Shown piece by piece: positions 57,401-64,000 of a stretch of DNA of 64,000 nt. This stretch comes from Bacillus sp. CECT 9360 (lineage in GTDB: Bacteria; Bacillota; Bacilli; Bacillales; DSM-1321), in contig NZ_CAKKNA010000006.1 of NCBI RefSeq assembly GCF_918741275.1, positions 202,272-266,271 on the forward strand. The letters run 5' to 3'. Position numbers and translations under genes: made by a program. Each line of letters opens with the position of its first letter. The stretch's first letter is position 1. Below the pieces are notes generated by a model. That model searched no databases. It worked only from the letters and a program-made list of their open reading frames with translations, and was not told the DNA's origin.

Positions 57401-58930
57401 AAGCAATGGGTCGATCTTATATATTATTTTCTCGCCATATTCTTCTTTCATTTCATTTGAATATGAGTTAAAAGCATTTATACTATCGGTTAATAAATTT
57501 TCTCTGGACTTATGATTAGCCCTAGTTTGTATTTGATTTTCCTTCTCTTTCTCTAATCGCTTTCTTTCATCCATATTATATTTTTGATAAGAATTGTAAT
57601 TTTTGATTATTAGTTTAAGACTCGGATATACCTTTTCCCAATCCTTTTTAATTTCTGCTTGAAGTGAGGTTAAACGTGCCTCAATCTCCGTATTTTCAAA
57701 ACTCTTTCGGATTGTATTTACTTCGTTGTCAATTTGCTGAATCTTTTTAACTTGTTCGTCTCGCTGGACTAAAAGCAACTCTACTCTAGCATGATCTAAT
57801 AACTTCTGTTGATCATTGCTTTTATTATTTATATCAGAGAGAATTAATTTTTCTTCTTTTAGTTCAGCAAGTAATTCTTCAATTTGGCGGTATAGTTTTG
57901 CATATTTTAAATTTGCTTTTTCCCAATCTATTCGTTCTAGATTTTTGCTAATAGTAGTTATGTTTTCTTTATACTGATCTAAATCAATCTGTTGCAAACC
58001 AATTAATTGCTCAAATGCTTTAACATACTGAAATCCTCTTTGCTCGTTTTTCTTTTCATCTTGTATAATATCAAGCCCAATTTGCACACTCTCTTTAAAG
58101 GGTTCTATCCATTTTATTAATTCTCTTAACGAGCTTTCTCTTTTCATTAAAACAGGTAAATTCTTCGCAATACTTGCTTGACTTTTAAAAATTTCTGTTA
58201 GTTCTGTCGTAGAGCCATTGTTATCTCTTCGGCGTAATTGCTGGCTTATCGTTGGAATAATCTTTAGGTGAAATAGACTGTGATTATCCTCAGCATTTTT
58301 GAAAAAATCTTTTACTCCACCTTCTTCTTTATTAATACGTTTCATGATTTCCCATTCTTCTCTTGAAAGACCGAATGATTCAACATGCCTATAAAATTCG
58401 GCTGGCTTGCCATAAAGCTCTATTTTGTTATCCTCTAAATTACTTACTGCCTTCTCAAAATTAAGAATGATTTCTAAGGGTAAATTTGAAAGAGAATTTG
58501 CAGTGGAATCGTCTGTATAATTTTTTGTGAACAATTTAAATTTGGGCTTAATTTTAGTAGCAACTTCTTCTCCATTTTTAGTTATGACTTGTTCTGCAGT
58601 TAGAACCACACCAGTAAGTAAGAATTGCCTGTCAGGAGTATCAAGAAGCCATTCAATTAGTACGTAGAATACATATGGCTTAAATTGAGCTTTCTCGTTA
58701 TAGAAAAAGTGTTTAAACTTACGCTCATCTTTTGCTCCCCACGACGTACCTGGAATCATAATTTGTGAAATAGTCTGTAGTAAAGCCCCTTTACCACCAC
58801 CGTTAACCAAAGATATAAGGGCACTTACCGCTTCTTGATTGTTATGAAATTGGAAAGTTTTATCATCATATCGCTTTTTCATTTTGTTATACTTCAAACC
58901 TACAACTCTAAATCGATACATTCTTGGCAT
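54488..58930 (-). CDS. jetC: JetC, SMC/MukB-like ATPase of a Wadjet anti-plasmid system
   Basis: 1480 aa. N-terminal P-loop region (SLVNGGGKGALLQT, residues 40-53), two very long Glu/Lys-rich coiled-coil arms with a hinge-like middle near 620-760, and a C-terminal half-ATPase with signature SGSGGQVLSARM and Walker B TLICDNPFGQAASEHVLDPIF. This is the MukB-type layout used by Wadjet JetC, the motor that extrudes loops on circular plasmids so JetD can cut. Oddities: the P-loop Ser/Thr after Lys47 is Gly48, and Walker B reads DN rather than DE. Last gene of the operon, four bases after jetB. Confidence 0.9.
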   Translation of the reverse strand: MPRMYRFRVVGLKYNKMKKRYDDKTFQFHNNQEAVSALISLVNGGGKGALLQTISQIMIPGTSWGAKDERKFKHFFYNEKAQFKPYVFYVLIEWLLDTPDRQFLLTGVVLTAEQVITKNGEEVATKIKPKFKLFTKNYTDDSTANSLSNLPLEIILNFEKAVSNLEDNKIELYGKPAEFYRHVESFGLSREEWEIMKRINKEEGGVKDFFKNAEDNHSLFHLKIIPTISQQLRRRDNNGSTTELTEIFKSQASIAKNLPVLMKRESSLRELIKWIEPFKESVQIGLDIIQDEKKNEQRGFQYVKAFEQLIGLQQIDLDQYKENITTISKNLERIDWEKANLKYAKLYRQIEELLAELKEEKLILSDINNKSNDQQKLLDHARVELLLVQRDEQVKKIQQIDNEVNTIRKSFENTEIEARLTSLQAEIKKDWEKVYPSLKLIIKNYNSYQKYNMDERKRLEKEKENQIQTRANHKSRENLLTDSINAFNSYSNEMKEEYGEKIIYKIDPLLQNLQQEYELAHKAKDQATKKYRESIEKQKDLSGKIGEIKAAIVEKKRFYDEKKLSFEQQIQQEQAIGNEISIILQEGITEDIQNWLHASQHKLMNKLQESEHNLLNARENQWKKQLDVSLSKTPYWVANHDLKMVKELLDSEVEIFYGTEFLQTLPIDKRIEELERNPLLVHGLVLTKKEWEKLNKNGTRKNILLHSPVAIFIREEMDSKNKNSFVLLEEQSQNMVLDDEYFVDWKQDINNQLSKAKELVHQYESFSMQYNKLIKKLTLLLNQPSSVDIEKIMQETKSKIGELTRDKTLEESNLQKLEAEGKTAYNEIDVQIKNIEKIEADLEKVRKYKSRKQENDSFKDELVQLQKELIKDEEIISDLGKEQEKMDNLIRDWDRVFLNWKQERKSDFKRISQVISNAEFPEISEKSDYCEKPNLNNDIFNQVFVKLTEFEALNQSQLEKNHRLDILDVERKHHADNKGKIEKKLDKLSNNWVNFPIQIENESILESKIELLEDELDETYAKQQSQNTIVNQLNGSIKSKNEMLTEIETEIVDKKKRNVETWDELDLDEKGYSIEVEYHKVSQEEIETNELIFLTQGKINEYVRYKDVIKSNLSENIDVVVEASIVQLLQEESEKIVGDWTKQRRSLVSKKDKQHLEIDIAHSKLKQQVNGANWDLDLKTQVEKTLEKLPLREYNYVLQTIEGMHTFAISSLSQLSKDKEKAEEAQSYWATRASMKVISIIDHLKMMIKKMVIENENGYKFPLVKLKHEELPDKPEDIEYVLKQHFSKSIEQITKKFDKIENGIPELDEEINKLMSDEQIVFEALRHRYPTLMVYNLQTNNAFRYERPKDEYFSDWETINKGSEVETSGSGGQVLSARMVIMMMLLSLKSHSQKWTTLICDNPFGQAASEHVLDPIFAASELLRFQLIVVTPPELVKTEISQRFPVYYALELREEKGIEKINETVQYSFRTYHETRSVMS

Positions 58931-58934
58931 ATAC

Positions 58935-59687
58935 CTAATCCTCCTTATCTTGAATATCTTTTTCTATAATTTCTTTGAATTCTTGATATCTATCGTGGTT
59001 ATGATACAGATACTGAAGACGTTCGTATAATTCTGTTTTCGGAATTACTTTAGGAATATCATCTTTATCAGCGACGAATACCAGTTTCTCATCTTCTAAT
59101 AGATTGAATGCTGTTGTGATAAATCCTAATTTAGATTTTTTATTGGGACGAATTTTAGTAGATAATTTCTTACCCTCGATTTTTATTTCGTATCCATTCC
59201 ATAAATCAATGATTTCTCTCATGTTTACCCCCTTTTGAATTCCATAGGTGTCATTGTCTTTTAATTTTGCATCCCAATGAGAGAGTAGTTTCGATACAGA
59301 ATGTTCAATTGAATAAAAAGTCATTCCTTGCTGTTGCCATTTTAGCTGTGTGGCTTTCTCTTTATCTACTTCAGCTAGAAAAACCATTATAATAGTCGAG
59401 ATTAAATGGAAGTATTTTTTGTTTTCGATTTCTGAATACTTGCTCTTTAGGTGAGTAAAGTTTGTCGCAAAGATAGATTCATCCTTTTTTGAAACTAAAT
59501 GTAAGCGATTATGGGCTTGTATAATTTGCGTGTTTGATTCCTTTGCAAGCGTAGTTACTACTTCTTTAATCTCAGGGACATTGTAATATATTTGGTAATA
59601 CTCACTATCACTACCGAGTATCCGATTTGATAAAAGTTGAAAGAATATTTGCGATCCCTTTTGCAACTCTTCAGTTCCTAAACTCAT
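58935..59687 (-). CDS. jetB: JetB, MukE-like (kite) subunit of Wadjet
   Basis: 250 aa, all-alpha/winged-helix type, no membrane segment. Assigned as JetB from its size and from its position between the JetA-like and SMC-like genes; ELQKGSQIFFQLLSNRIL and LGFITTAFNLLEDEKLVFV suit a winged-helix kite protein (DUF6063-like). It overlaps jetA by four bases (ATGA) and ends four bases before jetC, so expression is coupled. No catalytic motif is expected or seen. Confidence 0.82.
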   Translation of the reverse strand: MSLGTEELQKGSQIFFQLLSNRILGSDSEYYQIYYNVPEIKEVVTTLAKESNTQIIQAHNRLHLVSKKDESIFATNFTHLKSKYSEIENKKYFHLISTIIMVFLAEVDKEKATQLKWQQQGMTFYSIEHSVSKLLSHWDAKLKDNDTYGIQKGVNMREIIDLWNGYEIKIEGKKLSTKIRPNKKSKLGFITTAFNLLEDEKLVFVADKDDIPKVIPKTELYERLQYLYHNHDRYQEFKEIIEKDIQDKED

Positions 59688-61186
59688 GTTAATTGCCCTC
59701 CCCTTACCTGAAGCTTAAATGATGTAATTGAAACATTAAACCAATGAATGGCTTCTTGATTAGGGTCATAGGTTGCAAGTATTTTTTTATTTTGCAGTTT
59801 CTTAAAGCGATCACTTCGCTTAATTAAATGTTGAATTAATATTAATCGTTCGTCATTATATTTCGAATGAAGATCTATCGGTGGGATCTCTATTGGTGTT
59901 CCAAACATCATCCATAGCTCAAAGGTTTCTTGTTCATAAAACCATACATCTTGAGATTGTTTTGGTAATTCGCTTAATGATGCTAATGAATACTCTCCTT
60001 CTTGTAAAAGGTAGTCCATGACTGGCTCCCATGCATCAGTAACCGCTTCCCAGTCTGTAACTTTTCTTTCAAACTCCTCTTCTTCATCATTCTCTTCTTC
60101 AACCTCGTTGGTTTCGATCACAGTATGAAATTCTTGCTCATTCCATATCCAATCAAGTGGTAAATAAAATTCATTTATAGGAGAGAACAACGGGCTTATA
60201 ATTTTCTCGACCGCAGAAAAATCGTTAACACCATGTTTTACGATCCACTCGTCAAAAATTTGCTCTTTGAAAGAGGCAATTGATCTCTCCCAAAACATTT
60301 CTGGATGCTCTGTTTTCAGTTTCACTTCAAGGGCGATATTTTGTATTACAAGATTTGCGAACCTATCATGGTATTCTCTTGTTATCTCTGCTTTTTCGTA
60401 TAACAAATCAAGTTCTAGTTGGATATCCTCATAATCTGGTAGATCTTTAGCACGCTTTATTAATCTTAATATTTCATCAAAGGATTTTTTTTCATCTTCA
60501 AATTGTCTTTGAATATCCTTTTGACGTTGCTCCCGCTGTAAGTCTTTTTGCAAAACTAGTATCTTTGGATTTTGAATTAATTCTTGTTGAAATAGGTATT
60601 CTTCGTTTATTAGGCGTCGTACCTTGCTTAATAAAGTGTCAAAATTCTTTATTGCTCTTTTGAAATTTCCTCTCTTTATCAATTGCAAGCTGTACAGTTG
60701 TTCAATGCTAATCGTTAATTCTTGTTGAAGCTCTCTTGTCATAAATACTATTTCTTGAGCAACATCTGTTAACTTATAGATGATGTTACCTCCGCTTTCT
60801 AGCTCTGAATACAATCTGTCCGTTTCAAGATAGCGGTATGTTTGTGTTTGAAAATCATTTGTATTTTCATCGTAATAGTAGTTTTCAAATGGTTGATTAA
60901 ATTCAATTGGTCCGCTACAAATTAAACCATTTGTTATTCGCTCAATTTGATCAGGTGTTGAGGACAAGTTTAATTTTTGGATTGCATCAACAACGATTGA
61001 TTCAATATCCTTTTTGCTACGGCTTGTCTCATCGTTTAGCTCACGGTAAAAAATCTCAAGAATTACATATAACAAAATATTTTGCACATATGGCTTTAAA
61101 TCTCCCAGCTGCATCCCTCGTCCAAGAGTCATTAGCGGATTTATTTTTTTCATTCTCTCCGCAAATCCATCTAGCGTATCATTCAT
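59684..61186 (-). CDS. jetA: JetA, MukF-like kleisin subunit of Wadjet
   Basis: 500 aa, helical, with an acidic run near residue 360 (EVEEENDEEEEFE) that looks like a linker between N-terminal and C-terminal domains, as in kleisins. The assignment rests on size and operon position together with clear JetC and JetD neighbours; I cannot confirm a Pfam match. Would bridge the JetC heads. Overlaps jetD by eight bases upstream and jetB by four downstream. Confidence 0.82.
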   Translation of the reverse strand: MNDTLDGFAERMKKINPLMTLGRGMQLGDLKPYVQNILLYVILEIFYRELNDETSRSKKDIESIVVDAIQKLNLSSTPDQIERITNGLICSGPIEFNQPFENYYYDENTNDFQTQTYRYLETDRLYSELESGGNIIYKLTDVAQEIVFMTRELQQELTISIEQLYSLQLIKRGNFKRAIKNFDTLLSKVRRLINEEYLFQQELIQNPKILVLQKDLQREQRQKDIQRQFEDEKKSFDEILRLIKRAKDLPDYEDIQLELDLLYEKAEITREYHDRFANLVIQNIALEVKLKTEHPEMFWERSIASFKEQIFDEWIVKHGVNDFSAVEKIISPLFSPINEFYLPLDWIWNEQEFHTVIETNEVEEENDEEEEFERKVTDWEAVTDAWEPVMDYLLQEGEYSLASLSELPKQSQDVWFYEQETFELWMMFGTPIEIPPIDLHSKYNDERLILIQHLIKRSDRFKKLQNKKILATYDPNQEAIHWFNVSITSFKLQVRGGQLT

Positions 61187-62252
61187 TTACCTCTCCCCTT
61201 GAAAGTGTTTCTATCGTTAAAACTTCTTGTGGAATCCTTATATTTTGAATCCATAGTTCATTGACATTATCTTTAATTTCATATTCACCTCTAGAATCAA
61301 GTTCATTTATGATAAAACCTAAGTGATTTTCATTCTTATGATGATTTACAGTGATATCTTTTTTGGAAATTTCAATCATCTTTTGGTATAATGGGACCGC
61401 TAATTGAAAATTTGTGTTAGGAAAATTCTGCAATAATCGGTAATATATCCCCCAACCTTCCGGATCTATATCTCCTACATAGTAGAAGTGGTACTCATTT
61501 TTTGGAAACATTTCAAAAAAGAATGAAAAACTATTTTCGATATGTTTTCCTTCTCCATAAATAATGACTTGTGGATTTAACAATAATTCATTCCTTCGCA
61601 TCAACTTAACACATGTATGGAAAAATGACTTATTTTCAACAATTAAAACCGTGTTGATATCCGTTAATTCCTTACCAGGTTGGAGCCAAAATACGAAAGG
61701 TTCACCGTGAGCTTCTGCTTTGAGATCGCCAAGTGCTACTCCAATCCTTGACAAAAATGCTCTTCCTTCTGTTTCTGATAGGAATTTCTCATCATTAAAT
61801 AATTCAAGTGAACGCTCTTCTCTTGAAATTACTTCCCTATTTGTAGAATTTTTTAAAAAATGGTAAACCGATGAAATTCTATTCCATTCATCTTCTGTCT
61901 GAAGTAGTGGATTGGATTTATAAGAATTCAACTTAATCTTATCTGACATTTGAAGCATTTTTATAGCTTCCCATTTTGACTCATTATGTGGAGGTATAAA
62001 CCACCAATGAACTGGAAGAATGGGATCTCTTCCGTTTGGCTTATTTTTTTTCACTGGTACTAAGACTCCGTCTTTTTTTAGCAGCTGGATGCTATTATAA
62101 AACTCTTGATATCCACCGAGCTTTTGATATTCAGCAAAAGAGTTAAGTTCAGTTATTACAAATTGTTCTAACTCTTCTATATTTAATTTCTTTTTTGATT
62201 GTTGCTTAAATGAATGGAAATAGCTTTTTAGTCTTTCATAGAAATAAGGCAT
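61179..62252 (-). CDS. jetD: JetD, Toprim-fold nuclease subunit of Wadjet
   Basis: 357 aa from the ATG at 62252 (AAGGGG upstream). The C-terminal half has Toprim-like acidic motifs: Glu in VLIVENKSFFHT and the DxD in YYVGDIDPEGWGIYYRL, characteristic of JetD (DUF2220/JetD_C). The N-terminal half is an alpha arm. JetD is topoisomerase VI/Spo11-like and cleaves plasmid DNA when JetABC stalls on a small circle. First gene of this operon; in the well-known type I systems it is last. Confidence 0.87.
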   Translation of the reverse strand: MPYFYERLKSYFHSFKQQSKKKLNIEELEQFVITELNSFAEYQKLGGYQEFYNSIQLLKKDGVLVPVKKNKPNGRDPILPVHWWFIPPHNESKWEAIKMLQMSDKIKLNSYKSNPLLQTEDEWNRISSVYHFLKNSTNREVISREERSLELFNDEKFLSETEGRAFLSRIGVALGDLKAEAHGEPFVFWLQPGKELTDINTVLIVENKSFFHTCVKLMRRNELLLNPQVIIYGEGKHIENSFSFFFEMFPKNEYHFYYVGDIDPEGWGIYYRLLQNFPNTNFQLAVPLYQKMIEISKKDITVNHHKNENHLGFIINELDSRGEYEIKDNVNELWIQNIRIPQEVLTIETLSRGEVNE

Positions 62253-62341
62253 TGACGTATCCCCTTTTACTTGCATTAATTAAACTATCAAGAGTTTTTC
62301 TATTTTATAAATTCCATATAATTGAATTTAAACATAAAAAT

Positions 62342-62377
62342 AAAATGTTGACAAGTCCCTCAACATTTTGGTATAAA
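62342..62377 (+). promoter_or_regulatory. xre promoter with overlapping palindromic operator
   Basis: TTGACA (62348-62353), 18-base spacer, TATAAA (62372-62377). The -35 and spacer are covered by an inverted repeat AAAATGTTGA-N8-TCAACATTTT (62342-62369), an ideal operator for an XRE repressor. The same region lies about 90 bp upstream of jetD on the other strand. Confidence 0.8.
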
Positions 62378-62395
62378 TTACATGAGAGGTGAAAT

Positions 62396-62734
62396 ATGAT
62401 GAGTGAATTTGGGGAGCTATTAAAATCGTTACGTAAAGAGCATAAGATTACGCAACGTGGCTTAGCTGAACTCATCGGAATTGATTTTACATATATTAGT
62501 AAAATAGAAAATGGTTCAATGGAGTCACCTGCTGAAGACAAAATATTAAAAATGGCAGAAGTGTTTAATATTGATCCAGATAAATTGCTAATCTCTGCAA
62601 AAAAAGTTCCAAGTGATTTTCATAAGATAATAACCGAAAATGAACATGTACCTGTTTTTCTTCGCAGTGCATCTAAACTATCTACCAAACAGTGGGAAGA
62701 GATAAGAAAGATTATTGATAAGGAGAAGGATTAA
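62396..62734 (+). CDS. XRE-family repressor (ImmR-like)
   Basis: 112 aa. Helix-turn-helix at about 8-62: FGELLKSLRKEHKITQRGLAELIGIDFTYISKIENGSMESPAEDKILKMAEVFNIDPDKLL, a textbook XRE domain, then a short C-terminal tail ending QWEEIRKIIDKEKD. Divergent from jetD and overlapping the next gene by one base. By analogy with ImmR/ImmA of ICEBs1 it is probably inactivated by the downstream peptidase. Likely autorepressed through the palindrome over its own promoter. Confidence 0.92.
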   Translation: MMSEFGELLKSLRKEHKITQRGLAELIGIDFTYISKIENGSMESPAEDKILKMAEVFNIDPDKLLISAKKVPSDFHKIITENEHVPVFLRSASKLSTKQWEEIRKIIDKEKD

Positions 62735-63381
62735 TGGCAAAGTATATATCTCCTAGTAAAATGGAGACAATTACTCAAAATATCTTATCTGATTATGGTA
62801 TTGATATCGGAGAACAAAGCTCTCCTTTCTCTATACCCATTGAAGAAATAATTGAGTTTCACTTCGATCTAACAATCTTGTGGGAGAATATAGACCATTT
62901 AAATAAGGATGAAACAGTAATGGCAGCTATCTTTCCAACGGAGAAAATGATTGTAATGAATGAGAGTCAAAAAGATCTATTTGAGACGGTTATCGGTACT
63001 AGGAATTTTACATTTGCACATGAACTAGGTCATTGGGTTCTGCATGCAACAGATGAATCACAACTTATTCTTGATTTATTTTCAAATAAAAAGGTATTTT
63101 ATTGTAGAAGTAAGTCAAAAAAACCGCCAGAGGAATTTCAAGCGGACATGTTCGCAGGATGCATTCTAATGCCTAAACCAATAGTTGTTTCTGCCATAAG
63201 TAAAATAAAAGAAACAAGAAATGTTATTTGGGCTGATTTGTATGAACTGCGTGATATATTTAACGTATCTATAACAGCACTTAAGATTAGGCTAGAGCAG
63301 TTAAATCTGATTTATTTCGATGGGAAAGACATTTACAATTCAAAAGAAGAAGCTTCTGGACAACTTTCTTTTGAGTTGTAA
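62734..63381 (+). CDS. ImmA/IrrE-type zinc metallopeptidase
   Basis: 215 aa. Metal site FAHELGHWVLH (HExxH at residues 96-100) with the third-ligand region EEFQADMFAGCILMP downstream, and a C-terminal wHTH-like part (LRDIFNVSITALKIRLEQLNLIYF). ImmA-family anti-repressors cleave a cognate XRE repressor, here presumably the gene directly upstream, whose stop overlaps this start (TAATG). Ribosome site AAGGAGAAGG. Confidence 0.92.
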   Translation: MAKYISPSKMETITQNILSDYGIDIGEQSSPFSIPIEEIIEFHFDLTILWENIDHLNKDETVMAAIFPTEKMIVMNESQKDLFETVIGTRNFTFAHELGHWVLHATDESQLILDLFSNKKVFYCRSKSKKPPEEFQADMFAGCILMPKPIVVSAISKIKETRNVIWADLYELRDIFNVSITALKIRLEQLNLIYFDGKDIYNSKEEASGQLSFEL

Positions 63382-63396
63382 TTTTTTTAAATAGAA

Positions 63397-63416
63397 TGTT
63401 GAGTTGATTATCAACA
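63397..63416 (+). promoter_or_regulatory. Second TGTTGA-N8-TCAACA operator-like palindrome
   Basis: TGTTGA, eight bases, TCAACA: same half-sites and same spacing as the site over the xre promoter. It lies 28 bases before the start of the next small gene, so the repressor may also control it. Confidence 0.65.
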
Positions 63417-63443
63417 CAACAATGATTTTAAGGAGGTGATAAT

Positions 63444-63614
63444 ATGGATAAAAACGGAAAACCTGGTAATGGACGTATTGGTGCATTATCAGGCAGAAGT
63501 CAGTTTCAGGGACCAAATAGTAATTGGATAAAAAGAGATTCTGAGACTGGTAGATTTATCGATCAAAAGACAAGCTCATCTACACCATTTAAAGGTGTAA
63601 GAAAAGAAAAATAG
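63444..63614 (+). CDS. Small basic hypothetical protein (56 aa)
   Basis: 56 aa: MDKNGKPGNGRIGALSGRSQ ... WIKRDSETGRFIDQK ... PFKGVRKEK. Very rich in Gly/Arg/Lys, no hydrophobic core, so probably nucleic-acid-binding or disordered. Perfect ribosome site (AAGGAGGTGATAAT). I recall closely similar small proteins (WVKRDTxTGRFMD, PFKGVRKEK) on mobile elements and chromosomes of Gram-positive bacteria, without known function. Downstream of the second operator. Confidence 0.75.
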   Translation: MDKNGKPGNGRIGALSGRSQFQGPNSNWIKRDSETGRFIDQKTSSSTPFKGVRKEK

Positions 63615-63667
63615 AGATATCTTTTTTATCTTTATTGAAACTATTATTAGAAAAGGATGATATTAAA

Positions 63668-63895
63668 ATGGTAAATGTAATTTCTCAAGAAGCAACAGTT
63701 GTCGTACACGGATCTTCTCGTTATAACGGTAACAAATTTGATGATGTAATGGTGCATACAACTATCATTACAAACGGTGAACTTTCTGAACAATACTATG
63801 TACCAAACGGAAACTCACTTTCTAATGAAGCTCTATCATTAATACAAAAACACGGATTAGAATTCCGACCTTATGTAACTGCTAAACTAAATTGA
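63668..63895 (+). CDS. Small hypothetical protein (75 aa)
   Basis: 75 aa from the ATG at 63668: MVNVISQEATVVVHGSSRYNGNKFDDVMVHTTIITNG, a beta-rich N-terminal half, then a short helix and ALSLIQKHGLEFRPYVTAKLN. Not recognised. Follows the 56-aa gene by 53 bases on the same strand and is likely co-transcribed with it. An in-frame start 33 bases earlier has no ribosome site. Confidence 0.65.
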   Translation: MVNVISQEATVVVHGSSRYNGNKFDDVMVHTTIITNGELSEQYYVPNGNSLSNEALSLIQKHGLEFRPYVTAKLN

Positions 63896-64000
63896 ACAGT
63901 TTCCGCCAGATAAGATTGAACACTTTTCTTCCATAATATAAACCTGCTAAGCTATAATATTTCTTTTGAATTATTGTTTAGCTGGGGGATTGAAAGGTGG

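Noticed and set aside
63896..64000. Start of another gene or IS end at the right edge
   Set aside because: Only about 100 AT-rich bases ending in GGGGGATTGAAAGGTGG, which may be a ribosome site for a gene outside the window; nothing can be supported.
1..64000. tRNA or rRNA genes
   Set aside because: No cloverleaf-like sequences or rRNA segments were recognised anywhere in the window.

Overview
The window is chromosomal DNA from a low-GC, endospore-forming Bacillaceae (Bacillus-like; genus not determined). Gene content and order closely follow the B. subtilis stretch from ptb/bkdR through spo0A, spoIVB, recN, dxs, accBC, the spoIIIA operon, efp, yqhT-yqhL and gcv to comG, mostly on the minus strand. 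Sporulation genes, TTG/GTG starts with strong GGAGG ribosome sites and many U-tailed terminators fit this assignment.

Layout. 1-2.6 kb: 5' part of ptb behind a sigma-54 promoter, and its activator bkdR. 2.8-6.3 kb: yqzF, yqiK, spo0A, spoIVB. 6.5-18.4 kb: recN, argR, tlyA-like rRNA methylase, dxs, ispA, xseBA, folD, nusB, yqhY, accCB (DNA repair, isoprenoid, C1 and fatty-acid supply). A 200-bp palindromic MITE-like element lies upstream of accBC. 18.9-24.1 kb: the complete spoIIIAA-AH operon with a sigma-E promoter. 24.2-25.6 kb: a large non-coding array of about 65 units of 20-21 bp built on TTTTGTTGCC. 25.6-31.9 kb: efp, yqhT, aroQ, yqhR, yqhQ, yqhP, yqhO, splB. 32-37 kb: an MFS transporter and a class II (B12-dependent) ribonucleotide reductase split by two group I introns. 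37.4-46.4 kb: lipM, yqhL, a small nucleotide-metabolism gene, the riboswitch-controlled glycine-cleavage operon, yqhHG. 46.4-51.2 kb: yqzE, aroK and the seven-gene comG operon.

From 51.2 kb the conserved backbone gives way to an AT-rich accessory region. It holds a truncated ComEC-like metallo-beta-lactamase fragment followed by an intact DUF3006 gene, a truncated SUKH immunity gene, a frameshifted hypothetical gene, an IS21 istB remnant, and an apparently intact four-gene Wadjet (JetDABC) SMC-type anti-plasmid system at 54.5-62.3 kb. Divergent from Wadjet is an XRE repressor/ImmA-type metallopeptidase pair, then two small unknown genes. The same operator-like palindrome (TGTTGA-N8-TCAACA) lies in the jetD/xre divergent promoter and again before the small genes. 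This suggests one regulatory unit in which Wadjet could be derepressed through repressor cleavage.

The items most worth following up are that Wadjet/ImmR-ImmA-like module, the doubly intron-interrupted RNR gene (one intron with an odd 3' end), and the 1.4-kb phased repeat array between efp and spoIIIAA. Function calls rest on reading the proteins and on remembered family features; no database search was possible.
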